Below are positions 1-11,095 of a stretch of 64,000 nt of DNA, piece after piece. The translations under genes were made by a program, and so were the position numbers. The stretch spans positions 379,891,278 to 379,955,277 of the forward strand of contig NC_085141.1 in assembly GCF_024139115.2 (NCBI RefSeq), given 5' to 3'. The stretch's first letter is position 1. Every line of letters begins with the position of its first letter. The notes under the pieces are model-generated. The model did no database searches, was not told the origin of the DNA, and saw only the letters and a list, made by a program, of their open reading frames with translations. The DNA is from Armigeres subalbatus. Lineage: Eukaryota; Arthropoda; Insecta; Diptera; Culicidae.

Positions 1-330
1 GCACGCTTAAAATCAATAACACAGAGATGTGTTTGCATCACACAAAACGGACCTAATGCGGAACATCCCCTAGGTGAGCGACAGTTACACAGGCACAAAA
101 ATGCCTCGTACGATCGTGATAACGGTCCTTTTCAACATGTAAACGTTTGTACAGATTCCTTGTTTCATGAGGAACCAAATACTGTTGAAAATATTGAAAT
201 CCAAGCTTCAATAAAACTACACGAGCTATTTTTGTGGCTGTGTAACTATCGCTCATCTAGGGGATGTTCCGCATTAGGTCCGTTTTGTGTGATGCATACA
301 CATCTCTGTGTTATTGATTTTAAGCGTGTG
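1..330. mobile_element. MITE-like inverted repeat, cut by the window start
   Basis: Bases 1-104 reappear as an inverted copy at about 229-329, with a few mismatches. The arms share the blocks CGCTTAAAATCAATAACACAG and CGGACCTAATGCGGAACATC. The ~125-bp spacer encodes nothing recognisable. Long terminal inverted repeats around a short non-coding core fit a non-autonomous DNA transposon. The left boundary and its target duplication lie outside the window, so the family cannot be set. The short open frames on both strands here are mirror images caused by the inverted arms. Confidence 0.75.
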
Positions 331-1440
331 GTGTGGGTCTCTTCTCATTGCTCGATCCCGTAAAATGAGAGAGCGGACCGACCCTTTTGGATAAGGTGAC
401 CGCTTGTTCGATGATGTTTACGACCAGAAAATAACCTTCGATGATTTTTTTTTCTATTAGTTCGTCAGGACTAGCCTCAGGAATCTTGAAACAAAACCAA
501 CAGAAATGAAAAAAAAATGGGAGTTGTGTAGTTGATTCGCTCGAAGATGTCGAAGCGTCTATGGTTCAAAAAATTTAACAAGGAACAAGACTTCATTCTT
601 CAAATTTAACAAGGGACAAGACTTCATTCCAATCATTACACTCTAAATGCACATCTTTTCAGAGTGAGGCTCTCGGAAGACAATCTGTTTGCAGCGAGGA
701 ATATCAGGATATTGTTTACGTCGTGTGGGCGTGCAAGGAACTTGGTGGCCCCAGATCTGCGTTAAAAGAATATCTCCGGGTCAGAGGAAAACAACCAAAG
801 TCTCCTAACAAACTTGAAAGCGGGTGAAGCGCTTATTCAGCTAAAAATAATCTTGGAAAAATTAGCTTATTCAACCTCAATTGTTTGTTGGGATTAGCGA
901 AGTGTTGGCGGGGCTTGATCTCTATTACATGTCCCTTGATAACCAATTTTTGAGAGATTCTGATGTAAAAATGCAATCATAGTTCGCCCATCCTCTTGTC
1001 TACCATACCCCATCACGAATATCTTCCTTTTGTTTTCCAGTTGAATGTCTGTCTTACCTTTCATATGTCTTCCTCAAGGTATTGTCTCCCAAGAAAATGT
1101 TTGTTCGTTCCATTACAGAAGTAAAACATTGTCAAGAATGGCACCTATGTGAACATCAGCATCGAACAAAAATCATACGCGGTTTTTTACAGTCTACTCT
1201 GTACTTCGTCTTTGGCGTATTGAATTTCTCATCTAGGCCTTCTTCTCCAGAAACCTGTTCCATTCTTTTTTTCAATTGTATTTCCTGTTCAATTCAAGTG
1301 GTATCCGAGCACGTAAAAAAGCTTGATGAGATTTTTCATCATCTCCCACAAATCTGGATTTTGTGCGCCCCCTAAGGCCTGGCACCCTTGGCGGGGGCCA
1401 ACCTGGCCAACCACACGCTATGGCGCTGAACGTTACTCAT
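331..1440. other. Intergenic, nothing recognised
   Basis: AT-rich DNA with poly-A and poly-T runs and a short direct repeat (AATTTAACAAGG..CAAGACTTCATTC) at about 575-625. No open frame here has a recognisable domain, and no RNA gene is visible. Confidence 0.5.
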
Positions 1441-1442
1441 TT

Positions 1443-1495
1443 AATGGTTTTATAAGACTGAGATTGCCAAATTCTCAGTCTTATAAAACATTAAA
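1443..1495. repeat. Perfect short hairpin
   Basis: GGTTTTATAAGACTGAGA and TCTCAGTCTTATAAAAC form arms of about 18 bp around a ~9-base loop. It may be the remains of a small MITE or a transcribed hairpin. Nothing nearby shows which. Confidence 0.7.
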
Positions 1496-1499
1496 CCAT

Positions 1500-3740
1500 A
1501 AGCTTTTGGGTATACCATTATTAAACCCTTTGTAAAACTAACGTAAGTCTTCGAAGTTTGTTTTTTTCCAGCAAATTATTTTTTTTTTTAAATGTAGCTC
1601 GGATAACGTTCATTGTAAAGAAAAAAAACTGTCTGGGAACGTATTGTAGAGGACTAAAAGGGCTTTATGGAGAAAATATTACACAGATCAAAAAAAATAT
1701 TATGTGTAGCCAAAAGCACCTAACCAGCTTCAATTTTCTAGTAACCGGGGATCTAATGCAAGAGCTTGTGATATTGATTTAAACCTTTCAGGCCCACGGA
1801 GTCATATCCCAAGTAACATTTTGATATTTATGATTTACTGCAAGAGTATTTGAATCCTACAACAATAAAACCATAGTCAAGGCAATCTATTCTTCATTGC
1901 TAACACCAAAACCTCTTGGAGAGTAGTATCTGCCTAGTTGGCCCACTCTTGAAATGTTTTTGAAGGGTAAATGCAAGGCGGGTTTCAAGATCAGAATATG
2001 ACAAAACATGGATACCTTTCGTAATCTATTTGTAAACCATAATAAAAGAAAATGGCCTCATTTAAAACCTTTTTTAAGCCTCTTAATCTTTATGCAAACA
2101 CTCACATGAAATAATAAAATACGTTCAGTCTCAACAAAATAAATTAAAGTTTATTGTACATGACATTATAAAATGCCATAATCAAATATTGAAATGAAAT
2201 ATTTATAATCAGCGAGAAAAATAATAAAAGCAGATTTGATGTATGATGCTTAAATTTTTGGTGTCAAATGAGATTTATTGTGTCATATAGTGCGAAACTC
2301 CGATATAACTGATGCGCTCTCAGTAAACCCCGTTTTAAAAATTATTTTTCGAAAATCAAATTTTTGTTTAATTTGCACTTATCTGTTAATTGCATATTAT
2401 TTAATTGTTTTATTATTTGCAGCTGATTTGTTTATAAAATGTCATAAAAAATCATAAATGTAATGCAGTGCTAATAGATATTTCGTTTCAAATTCTCTCC
2501 TAATATGTGTAGTGAAAAAAATATGGCGATGGCATCCGAGATGCTTTCTCGCCATCCATTTATTCACATTGCTTTGCTTTGATGAAATCAACAATAAAAT
2601 CATAATGTTTAGATATGGCATGTATGAAGGCTCGAATGACTGTTACATCTTCTGAATGGAAATTTTGCGACATGTTTTTGACATAGTTACATAGTTACTA
2701 TGTTTTTGACATAGAACAGAAGAAAAACACAGGACATGGATATAATTTGGATAGAATTCAAATTGGTCATTTAATACACTTAAGTAAAACATGAAGTACT
2801 CAACTGGTGGTAACGGCGCTTTATCAGTCGGACACATAAAAAAAACCCTTTCTTGCCACTGTTGGAAAAGTGGATAAGTGAAACTTTTATAGTGACTGGA
2901 GCGGGTCTACGCACCGTGTTTTTCCTCTATCTTTTATTCTTTTATTCGGTAATGAATATTTCGATATCAAGTTGATTTATAAAGCTGAAAATTTGTCAGC
3001 ATGCACACTATGAGTAAGCCAGCAGTGTGGTGATGTTTCAGAGCTATTTCTTCTGCAATAATGAAGGGTTCAGCTCTTACTACTCATTTTCACTTTCCCA
3101 CTTTTTTGGGTCTGACTATTTTTCAGAGCTGCAGAGTTTGTATTTTATGAGACTCTTTATGTGGCAAGCACAAATGCTAATTGATCTGATTTAAAACCAA
3201 AGTATTCCATCATGACAAATAAAACAAACATCAAGGAGTTTTATTGGTATTTCCCAGACAGATTTAACCAAAGCATGGACTGCCCTAATAAATTCCTATT
3301 TAAAAGTTTATAGTATTCGGAATTAATAACCTGCCACAAAAGGTTTTGGCAACAGCTTGAAGATGGATCATAACTCAGGGGTGGTAAATGCTTTATCAAA
3401 ATTAGAGAGCAAGCCTATTGCCATAATAAATAACATTGAATGCCCTTAGAGCTGTATGAATGTTACTTGGGATATGATCCCAACAGAAAAATGGATGTAC
3501 AAAATCGCACGATGAATAAAAGTGAATACTCTCTTCAGCAAAATGTCTTGAAATTAACTCCCCTATCAGGAAAAAATATCAGGCATGGGCGATCAAGGCC
3601 TTACGACAACATAGAATGTCATAAACACGGTGAAGTTACGAAAGAGAAAATTTTAGGTGTATTGGGAGCGGATTGTATTGTTTCAAAATAAGATTTTTAT
3701 TCACACGTATCCGTAGAGTTACTGTGATGTACAATAAACT
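1500..3740. other. Intergenic AT-rich DNA
   Basis: No recognisable coding region. The open frames at 1558-1782 and 3440-3691 show no known domain and are AT-driven. A ~20-base direct repeat containing CTATGTTTTTGACATAG occurs near 2665-2715. Nothing else can be supported. Confidence 0.5.
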
Positions 3741-3744
3741 ATTT

Positions 3745-4275
3745 TTCAAGTTCCTTGGAAGTCCTAGGCCATCCAAACATTCCTTGAGTTTAGGACTTGA
3801 AATCTAGACTTCAGAAGTACAGCTGCTTAGAAGCGCTTTTCGATACTCAAAGCTTCAATATGAATTCAATTATAACCATTACACCTCCCGGGTGGTCAAC
3901 GGATATCGTTAGAAAATTTTAAGATATTCTGGGAAATCCAAACTATCCTTGAGTTCCGGACTTGAGATCTACAGCTGCTAAGAAGCTATTTGCAGTACTC
4001 AAAGCTTAAATATCCGTTCAATTATATCCATTGCACCTCCTGGGAGGTCAACGGATATGGAAAGATAGTTATGAGATATTCTGGGCTATCCAAACTCTCC
4101 TTGAGATCGGGACTTCAGATCTACAGTTGTTTATAAGCTCTTTTCATTATTCAAAGCTTCAAATTGAATTCCATTATATCCTTTACACTTACCGGGTCAA
4201 CGGATATCGTAAAATAGCTTTGAGATATTCTGGACAATCCAAACTGTCTTTGAGATCTACAGATGCAATTTTTTT
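3745..4275 (-). repeat. ~155-bp satellite, about 3.4 units, minus orientation
   Basis: Each unit carries the landmarks GATATTCTGG, ATCCAAAC, CTTGAG, GATCTACAG, CTCAAAGCTT and GGTCAACGGATATCG. These recur at about 3880-3910, 4030-4080 and 4195-4230. The reverse complement resembles the satellite units at 4500-4788 and 6182-6735, so this is the same family in the opposite orientation. Units are diverged, which suggests an old array. Confidence 0.75.
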
Positions 4276-4499
4276 TTTTTTTTGAATTGTTGGTCCTTGT
4301 ATATTCAACTGTAATCATCACATGTACATATTGTAACTTTGAAAAAATTCTAAATGTCGGTGCCGATAGATTGGAGCTTTGAGTGACCGAAACCCAAAGA
4401 AACCATTAGCACTACATTTTGCCTTTTCGGCAATATAAAGCTATATAAGCCAGTATAAAGCATGTTTGCACTATGACAGCGTTAAAGTCGCACGTACGG

Positions 4500-4788
4500 A
4501 TGGTTTAGAGGAAAATGTACTGCTGTGCCTGTAGTTCGCATATTCTGAACTCAAAGACGGTTTTAATGCCTCAGGATATCCCAAAACCATCTAAACATGT
4601 CCCTTTATTTCAAGGAATGTATTATGGATATGGATGAATACATATCCAAACTTAAAGCGACGAAAAAAGCTAGTGTGGTGGCTGTGGCAAGTTCTGCACT
4701 CAAGGACGGTTTGGATAACCCAAAACCAACTTACCATGTCTCCTGGTCTTCTGTAATATGTTATGGACATGCTTGAATACATGTCCAA
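4500..4788 (+). repeat. ~150-bp satellite, about 2 units, plus orientation
   Basis: Units contain GACGGTTT(T/GG), GATATCCCAAAACCATCT, ATGGATGAATACATATCCAA, AAAGCGACGAAAAAAGC and GTGGTGGCTGT. The array is interrupted at 4789 by a foldback transposon and resumes at 6182. Confidence 0.75.
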
Positions 4789-6181
4789 TAGGGTGTCCCA
4801 AAATTGGACAAAGTCTGGGATTTTGGGGGCTCAACCTTCAAATGAAAGCTTAGGGTAAAACAAAAGAAAAATTGTTCTACGACAACTCTGGGAAATGACG
4901 TTTAGGGGTGGCCCCGACGCGTTTTATGAAAAAAGTGCATTTTTTATAGGTAACATCGAAAATACCGGTATATCGGAAAGAAATTCGATGAAACCCATCC
5001 ATTTTATATTTTTTACATTTAACTTAGGGTCTATACTTTATGGTAAAACTTTGATACCGCATGTTTTAGGTCTATATATTTTTCACTGATGCTTTAAATG
5101 CCCAAAAATGATGAATTTTTCTTAATATTTTTTTATTAATGCATCCAAAACGGGTATCCATCATAATGCTTTCAAAACTAGATATAATGCATATTGAAAT
5201 ATTTGGCATCTACCATCTACGGAATCTCTGGAAATAAGAACAATCTACACTAATTACGAACTATTTTGCCTACCAATACTGAATACAATGATAAATTGAT
5301 TGCATCGATAAATCGGGACCAAAATGATCCAGCCGGATTAACTTCACATGATCGTGCTGGTTAAAAAATCAAGTTGGTCAGAAAACAATTAATTTCCATT
5401 ATCGTGAAACATTGCACAGCTCACCAAACCATGAAACGATAGCTGAACCTACCTATGGGTAGTTTTGAAACCATATTCATCAATCTATTTGAGTACTCAC
5501 ACAGACTAACTGAACAATTTGTAGTCAGTCATGTTACTGCTGGTCCATCGTTGGGTTTCCATTATAACACTCAAATAAGTATTAAAATCAATTTTATGCA
5601 ACTCATATGAATACTATATTGGTTATTAAAGCGCTCATTTGGTTGGTATGGAAAAGTAGGCGTTTTTTACTTAAACATGATCCAGGTATTATGATCCGAA
5701 ATTTCAAAAAGTCTTTTTCCAAGCTGCAGTAAATCGTGAATAACTTTTAAACGGATAGAGATAGGAGGTTGCTATTTTTAGCAAAATATTCGTTATATAA
5801 GCATTATGATGGATACCCGTTTTGGATGCATTAATAAAAAAATATTAAGAAAAATTCATAATTTTTGGGCATTTAAAGCATCAGTGAAAAATATATAGAG
5901 CTAAAACATGCGGTATCAAAGTTTTACCATAAAGTATAGACCCTAAGTTAAATGTAGAAAATATAAAATGGATGGGTTTCATCGAATTTCTTTCCGATAT
6001 ACCGGTATTTTCGATGTTACCTATAAAAAATGCACTTTTTTCATAAAACGCGTCAGGGCCACCCCTAAACGTCATTTCCCAGAGTTGTCGTAGAACAATT
6101 TTTCTTTTGTTATACCCTAAGCTTTCATTTGAAGGTTGAGCCCCCAAAATCCCAGACTTGGTCCAAATTTGGGACACCCTA
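4789..6181. mobile_element. Non-autonomous hAT-like foldback element with 8-bp TSD
   Basis: Long inverted ends at 4789-5171 and 5800-6181 (383 and 382 bp) are nearly identical: the 64-codon frame in the left arm is repeated in the right arm with only a few changes. Both tips read TAGGGTGTCCCAAA when taken inward. The flanking 8 bp ATGTCCAA occurs at 4781-4788 and 6182-6189, and 8-bp duplications are typical of hAT (and P) transposons. The ~628-bp core has no transposase. Alternatively, the TA at each tip could be a 2-bp duplication, but the 8-bp match is the better reading. Confidence 0.85.
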
Positions 6182-6735
6182 ATGTCCAAGTTTCTAGTGA
6201 CGAGAAAAGCTAGTGTCGTAGCTGTAGATCGCAAGTTCGGAACTCGAGGACAGTTTGGATGACCCAAGATATCCCAAAACCATCTAATAATGTCTTTTAT
6301 CTTCATGAATATGTTATAAATATGGATGAATATATATATCCAAGCTTGTAGCGACGAAAAACAGTTAGAGTGGTGGTTGTAGATCGCCAGTTCTGACTTC
6401 AAGGATAGTTTGGATGACCCAGGATATCCCAAAGCCATCCAACAATGTCTCTTGATCTTTACAAATATATTTTGGATATAGTTGAATACATATACAAGCT
6501 TGAAGCGACGAAAAAAGCTAGGGTGGTGGATGTAGATCACAAGTTCTGAACTCAAGAACGGTTTGGATGACGCAGAATATCCCAAAACCATCTCACCAAG
6601 TCTCATAGTCTTCTGGACTATGTTATGAACATTGTTGAATACATATCCATGTTTCTAGTAGTGAAAAAAATCTAGTTTCGTGGCTGTAGATCGCAAGTTC
6701 CGGACTCAAGGACAGTTTGGATGATCCAGTACACC
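6182..6735 (+). repeat. ~150-bp satellite, about 3.7 units, plus orientation
   Basis: Continuation of the array interrupted at 4789. Landmarks recur four times: CAAGGACAGTTTGGATGA-like, GATATCCCAAAACCATC, GAATACATATCCAAGCTTG and GCTGTAGATCGCAAGTTC. The long minus-strand frame over 5881-6606 is a read-through of satellite plus foldback arm, not a gene. Confidence 0.8.
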
Positions 6736-6819
6736 CCGAAAAAATATTTTTAAACTTATTTTGTCAGTTCTCCATTATTCATCACATATCAATTGGAACA
6801 TATCAAATTTAGTGCGTAT

Positions 6820-7071
6820 TCTTCTTCTTATTACTATTGGCATTACATACCCACACTGACTGAGACAGAGCCGCGAGGTTTCTAAGCCAAGTTACCATTT
6901 TTGCATTCTTATATCATGAGGCTAACACGATGACACTTTTATGCCCTGGGAAGTCGAGACAATTTCCAATCCAAAAATTGCCTAGACCGGCACCAGGAAT
7001 CGAACCCAGCCACCCTCAGCATGGTCTTGCTTTGTAGCGGTGCATCTTACCGCACGGCTAAGGAGACCCAC
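6820..7071 (-). mobile_element. tRNA-derived SINE, Feilai-like
   Basis: Read on the minus strand, the element starts near 7070 with a tRNA-like head: an A-box-like TAGCCGTGCGGT (7049-7060) and a B box GGTTCGATTCC (6996-7006). A tRNA-unrelated body follows, ending in a simple AAGAAGAAGAAT tail near 6821. Possible short target duplications TGCGTA lie at 6814-6819 and 7072-7077. Feilai is the classic tRNA-related SINE of Aedes mosquitoes and has this organisation. The family name is from recognition, not a search. Confidence 0.85.
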
Positions 7072-7282
7072 TGCGTAATACTGCTTAGAAAAAAATTGGA
7101 TCTGAAAGGGTTAATGTAATTGTGTGCATATCCCTTTAAATATGGCAAACTGTGCATGGAATTAATAAAAGATTGCATTAAAATCTTGTACGCTCTGGTT
7201 GGGTGGTCAAACAAACTCAAATGAAATCCGATTATCTTTGAAACAGCGTTGGTTTTCACAACGTTTGTTATGCAACGTCGGA

Positions 7283-7517
7283 TAAGAAACAAACATATTC
7301 GGGACTGATTTGCGATTTGGGCGTAACTTATTGTGTAAGCAAACATTGGAAGGCAAATTCCTGCTGAGGCAAGCATTTTCTGAGAAAACCACCACATGTA
7401 TCCAACAGATTAGGCTTTCGTCTATTAGACAATGGAATTAGTTTTGGAGTAGAATGCATTCTACGGAATCGATAAAACAATGTTTGTTTACAAAACCCAA
7501 ATCGCAAATCAGTCCCG
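7283..7517. mobile_element. MITE with ~45-bp imperfect inverted ends
   Basis: CGGGACTGATTTGCGATTTG at 7283-7302 is matched by its inverse at about 7497-7517. The match extends imperfectly inward to AAGCAAACATTG and CAATGTTTGTTT. The core is non-coding. The element ends exactly where the next MITE begins. Confidence 0.65.
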
Positions 7518-7716
7518 TAGGGACACGGCAGGTATTTTCGTCTGTTCGTCATAGTCTCGAAAACCAATAAAAGAGACGCTTTTTTGTAAAACTCATACGT
7601 ACCAAATCGTAAGCTCAGGAGAAACGTTCTGCTATAGTGGAGTTCTAGCAAATGTACGTTGCTTTCGTTGGTTTTAGCCCCTATGACGATGGACGAAAAT
7701 ACCTGCCGTATCCCTA
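7518..7716. mobile_element. MITE with ~32-bp inverted ends, TA-flanked
   Basis: The left end TAGGGACACGGCAGGTATTT (7518-7537) pairs with the inverse of the right end, which closes with ACCTGCCGTATCCCTA at 7716. Arms continue through TCGTC and CTATGAC. The TA at each tip could be a 2-bp target duplication, as in Tc1/mariner-derived MITEs. The core has no coding capacity. Confidence 0.7.
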
Positions 7717-8039
7717 TATCGCCGCCACTTTTGTACATAAAAAGCATTTTCGCGACTGGTTAGCGATGAAATTTAAAAGGAAAGGCATCGCATAACAGAA
7801 AAACAATTCTATCATGCGTGCATTCTGATTGTGTAGGCAGTGACCTGAATTGGGAAATCGAAAAATGTTTGCTTTCATAGAGTTCGAAGGCAACCTCGTA
7901 CCAAGCTGCGTATTTGAACAACCCAATGAATGAACCAAATATGTACATCATTGGAAAATACCTTGAAATGCTAAATTATTAGCAATTGTGTGCGTTATTT
8001 AAGCTTCTTCATCATACGATAAAGCTGAGTAACTTGCAT

Positions 8040-8365
8040 GTCATCAAAGCTTGTGTTCCATTTGTTGTACTAAAGTCGTGTTAGAAATCGCGTAGAAGAG
8101 CATGCATTGGTTGATGCTGTGATGTGAGACTAGCAGATAGGGGAAATGTTCCAATCTCAATCTCACTGTACATATATCCATCTCATCGCTAAACAAAGAA
8201 ATACGGCACCAAATTCGTCGCTTCTTTTTGTCAACATGCGTGCTCACTGCTGAAAAAAATCACAAAAATAATAATCAAACCAAATTTCTTTCCATTGCTT
8301 TGTTTTTGCTGGGATGGAAATAGGAGCTATGAGATGAAGTGGCGAACCGTTTCCCTATTATTTAG
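8040..8365 (-). repeat. Dispersed repeat, copy 1
   Basis: This block matches 22866-23095 in the opposite orientation and, more weakly, 23935-24085. Shared blocks are GTGAGCACGCAT, TGCTGTATTTCTTTGTTT, GATGAGATG and CAAAGCAATGGAAA. Three diverged copies in one window mark a dispersed family of unknown class. The 67-codon minus-strand frame here lies inside it. Confidence 0.65.
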
Positions 8366-8639
8366 ACATGTTGCGACGTAATCACTATTTTTCAAATTAC
8401 CTATCTATTCAATATTTAGATTTTTTGGTAAGCGCAATCGTTATAAAATTCAATAGTGATCATCTTCATTTTATTCTCTGTTGAATACAACATATTGTTA
8501 GAGAATTGGTTAAGAATTATTAAGTGAATAATTGGCTAATGTTTTTTATGACAACTGTGCAGTGTGCACACACATACCCAAACACATCCATACATACACA
8601 AGGATAGGCAGACATTTGCTTACACACACACAAATGATT

Positions 8640-9480
8640 TTGTTGTTTTACCCAAATTTTCTTCAACTCCAGCTCTATGTGCATAATTTTGGGATGTTTG
8701 CGAAGTTTCGTCTTCACAATTGCTCAGAATTTTTCAATTAGGACATGTTCCGATGAATTTGGTGGGTTCACATCTTTTGGCACAAGTTTAACTCCGTTAC
8801 CTCGATCCCACTCCAACATGTTTCGCATGTAGTGACAGGACGCCAAAACAGACCAAAACAGAGTTGATACTTTGTGTTTTCTTATGAATGGCAAAAGACG
8901 CTTCTTGAGGCATTCTTCGGTGTAAATCGTACCGTTGATGGTTCCGGAAGTAATGAAGGGAGCGCTTACTTCATCACATCCACAAACCGCCTGTCTTCTT
9001 TTTAAATTTTGATAACTTTTTCATTCGGACATCCTCCGGAACATCGAACTCAGACTTGGCAGCGAAATATTCTTGCCCAGGAAATTGACGAAAGTCAGCT
9101 TGACGTAGGTTTCATCATTCATCACGATGCAACACGATTTGACGAACAACTTCGTGTAAAGTTTGCGGACGCTGGTTTTTGTAGTGATGTTTTGCTTTTT
9201 CATTTTGGTTTGGGGCTTTTTGTTCCTTGTGAACATGTAACCCAGCACGCTTAATGATGTTCTGTACAATACCAACCGACACCTTGGACTTGTTAGTGAC
9301 ATCTCGAACGGACATGTTTTGATACTTCTTGAGCTATTGTACCACTCGAAGCCATTTTACTGTCAATTGTACAACTCTTGTCCTTCCTTTAAACACTCAG
9401 ACGCTCCTTGATGGTTCTTATTACACAAGACACAGTTTAATTTGCAACCCCAAGCTTTTGGGATGCATTAATTTTTCGTT
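8640..9480 (-). pseudogene. Tc1/mariner (ITmD37E-type) transposase relic
   Basis: A cut-and-paste transposase relic spread over several frames. The minus-strand frame at 9315-9115 has the N-terminal helix-turn-helix style (SVRDVTNKSKVSVGIVQNII). The frame at 9302-9021 holds the first catalytic aspartate in the NDETYVK box (codon at 9114-9116). Further down, near 8820-8640, come the NPPN-type box and the terminal segment around IVKTKLRKHPKIMH, with an in-frame stop where the family usually has tryptophan. The NDETYVK and NPPN boxes are typical of the mosquito ITmD37E group. Terminal inverted repeats were not identified. Clearly dead. Confidence 0.8.
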
Positions 9481-9529
9481 TCACATGAATTTTCATATAT
9501 GGTCATCATGTATCCTGAGCCTTCCTAGG

Positions 9530-11095
9530 GTGGGCTGCTCGTATTAGCCTTGACCTGGGTCCAGGTCAGATTCCTGTCGGCTTATTTTATTTCCTTGTTG
9601 AAGTTACGCCGCCACGAGCCCCTGGGTCTGCCACTGCTGCATTGTCCTGCTGGATTCCAGTCCAGCGCTTGCTTGAAGATTTCGCCTCCGCTTTTTCATA
9701 ATTTAGTGCCATTTACGTCCCGAATTTCTGTCGACCAGGTCACCAGGCTCGAATTATAAAACATATACATCGGTTGATGAATACTTGCAGTTTTTGCGTA
9801 GTTTCTGCTGATTTACACCAAGTAACACTTGTGTATAACAACACATATTTTATGTTTGAGTTGAATATTTGAAATTTGGTGCGTTGACTAATCTGATTGG
9901 TTCTCCACTCCATACATTTCGTAAACTCGCAAAAGCAGAACTAGCCTTCTTGACTCGTGCTCCTATGTCCTATGTTAGTTCCACCGTCCAACGCTAACTT
10001 GCTGCCAAAATATTGAAAGTTTTCGACCTTCTCCACTACTTGCCCGGCTGTTGTTTGTGTTTACATTCAATTGATCTTGTTAACGTTGATGGTGAGACCC
10101 GCCGTTGAGGATCGTTTGGCCATGTTGTTCAGCTTACTCTGCATGTCAGAGCACAGTTGTTCTAGTAAAGCAATATCATCTGCCAAATCGAAGTCGTTTA
10201 GATGTTCCGTAGCAAAAGGTTGCCAGATCAGCCCTCGGTTTGGTACACGGTCAATCGCACCAACCATGATCTCGTCGAATACGATGAGGAACAGTAATGA
10301 AGATAGAGCAGATCCTTGCCTCACTCCAGCGACTACCCGGATGGGGTCAGACAATGTTCCGTTATGCAGGACTCCAGGATGATTCGGAGCGTGACAATAT
10401 GGTCCACACATGATCATCCTGGGCGGAATTTTGCCTGCTGCCGTCGGAGAGTCGAATCTATCTCCTGAATTCAATTTAGGATAACTTTGTACACAAATTT
10501 GAGAACAATGTACAGTAACATGATACCTCGCCAATTGTCGCACACAGCCAGATCCCTCTTTTTTGGGATCTTTACTAAGACGCCCTGCATCCAGTCAGCC
10601 AGAAAAGTGGCAGTTTCCCAGATATTGCAGAGTAGTTGACGCAACACGGAGTCAGCTTTCAGCATATCTGCTGAAATGCGATTGACCCCGGGAGCTTTGT
10701 TTGTTTCATGGTTCGGATGGCTGCTCCAATCTCATGCAATGATGAAGCTACGGAGTTGACGCGGATAATGCGTCGCACCCTTGACTCATGCCGTGATGTT
10801 GATGGTTGTTCGGGAATCGAAAATTGAAGAAGTTGTTCCAAGTGCTCGAACCAACGTTTCAGCTGATCAGTTGGGTCAGTTAGTCGGTGAGTCGGTGACC
10901 TGTCGCGTCTTTCACCGGCATCCTCGTATTCATCCTTGTTCCACTCAGGTGTCGTTAGGTATCGTAGAGGAGGCGAATATCGCCAGTTGTTGCAGCTTTC
11001 TCCCCTTCGTCGGCTAGGGAGTCCACCCACGCTTATGTGTCCCGTCTGCAGCAGCGTTTAACTTCCTTCTCTAGAGCCGAATACTTCTGGAGGAA
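9530..11095 (-). pseudogene. RTE-type non-LTR reverse transcriptase relic
   Basis: Minus-strand fragments follow family order: a pre-RT segment (11030-10659), the RT start with KIPKKRDLAVCDNWRGI (10665-10471), the palm with GVRQGSALSSLLFLIVFDE and the catalytic box LADDIALL (10543-10067), then a C-terminal part reading toward 9890. A ~110-bp non-coding interruption (about 9775-9880) follows. The C-terminal tail, with GRPRGSWRRN in the reverse complement, ends near 9550. The catalytic ADD is intact, but frameshifts and the interruption make it non-functional. RTE/JAM-like assignment is by motif resemblance; CR1-like is the alternative. Confidence 0.8.

Noticed and set aside
4895..6606. A duplicated 64-codon protein and a 241-codon fusion of it
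   Set aside because: The two copies are the inverted arms of the foldback transposon. The longer frame runs on into satellite DNA.
6990..7070. tRNA gene
   Set aside because: It has A- and B-box motifs but no tRNA acceptor stem or anticodon arm that I could fold, and it continues into a SINE body.
7047..7951. Overlapping minus-strand frames up to 139 codons
   Set aside because: They run across two MITEs and their inverted arms, with no domain visible.
8532..8741. Plus-strand 69-codon frame
   Set aside because: It is antisense to the mariner transposase relic and includes a CA-rich simple sequence.
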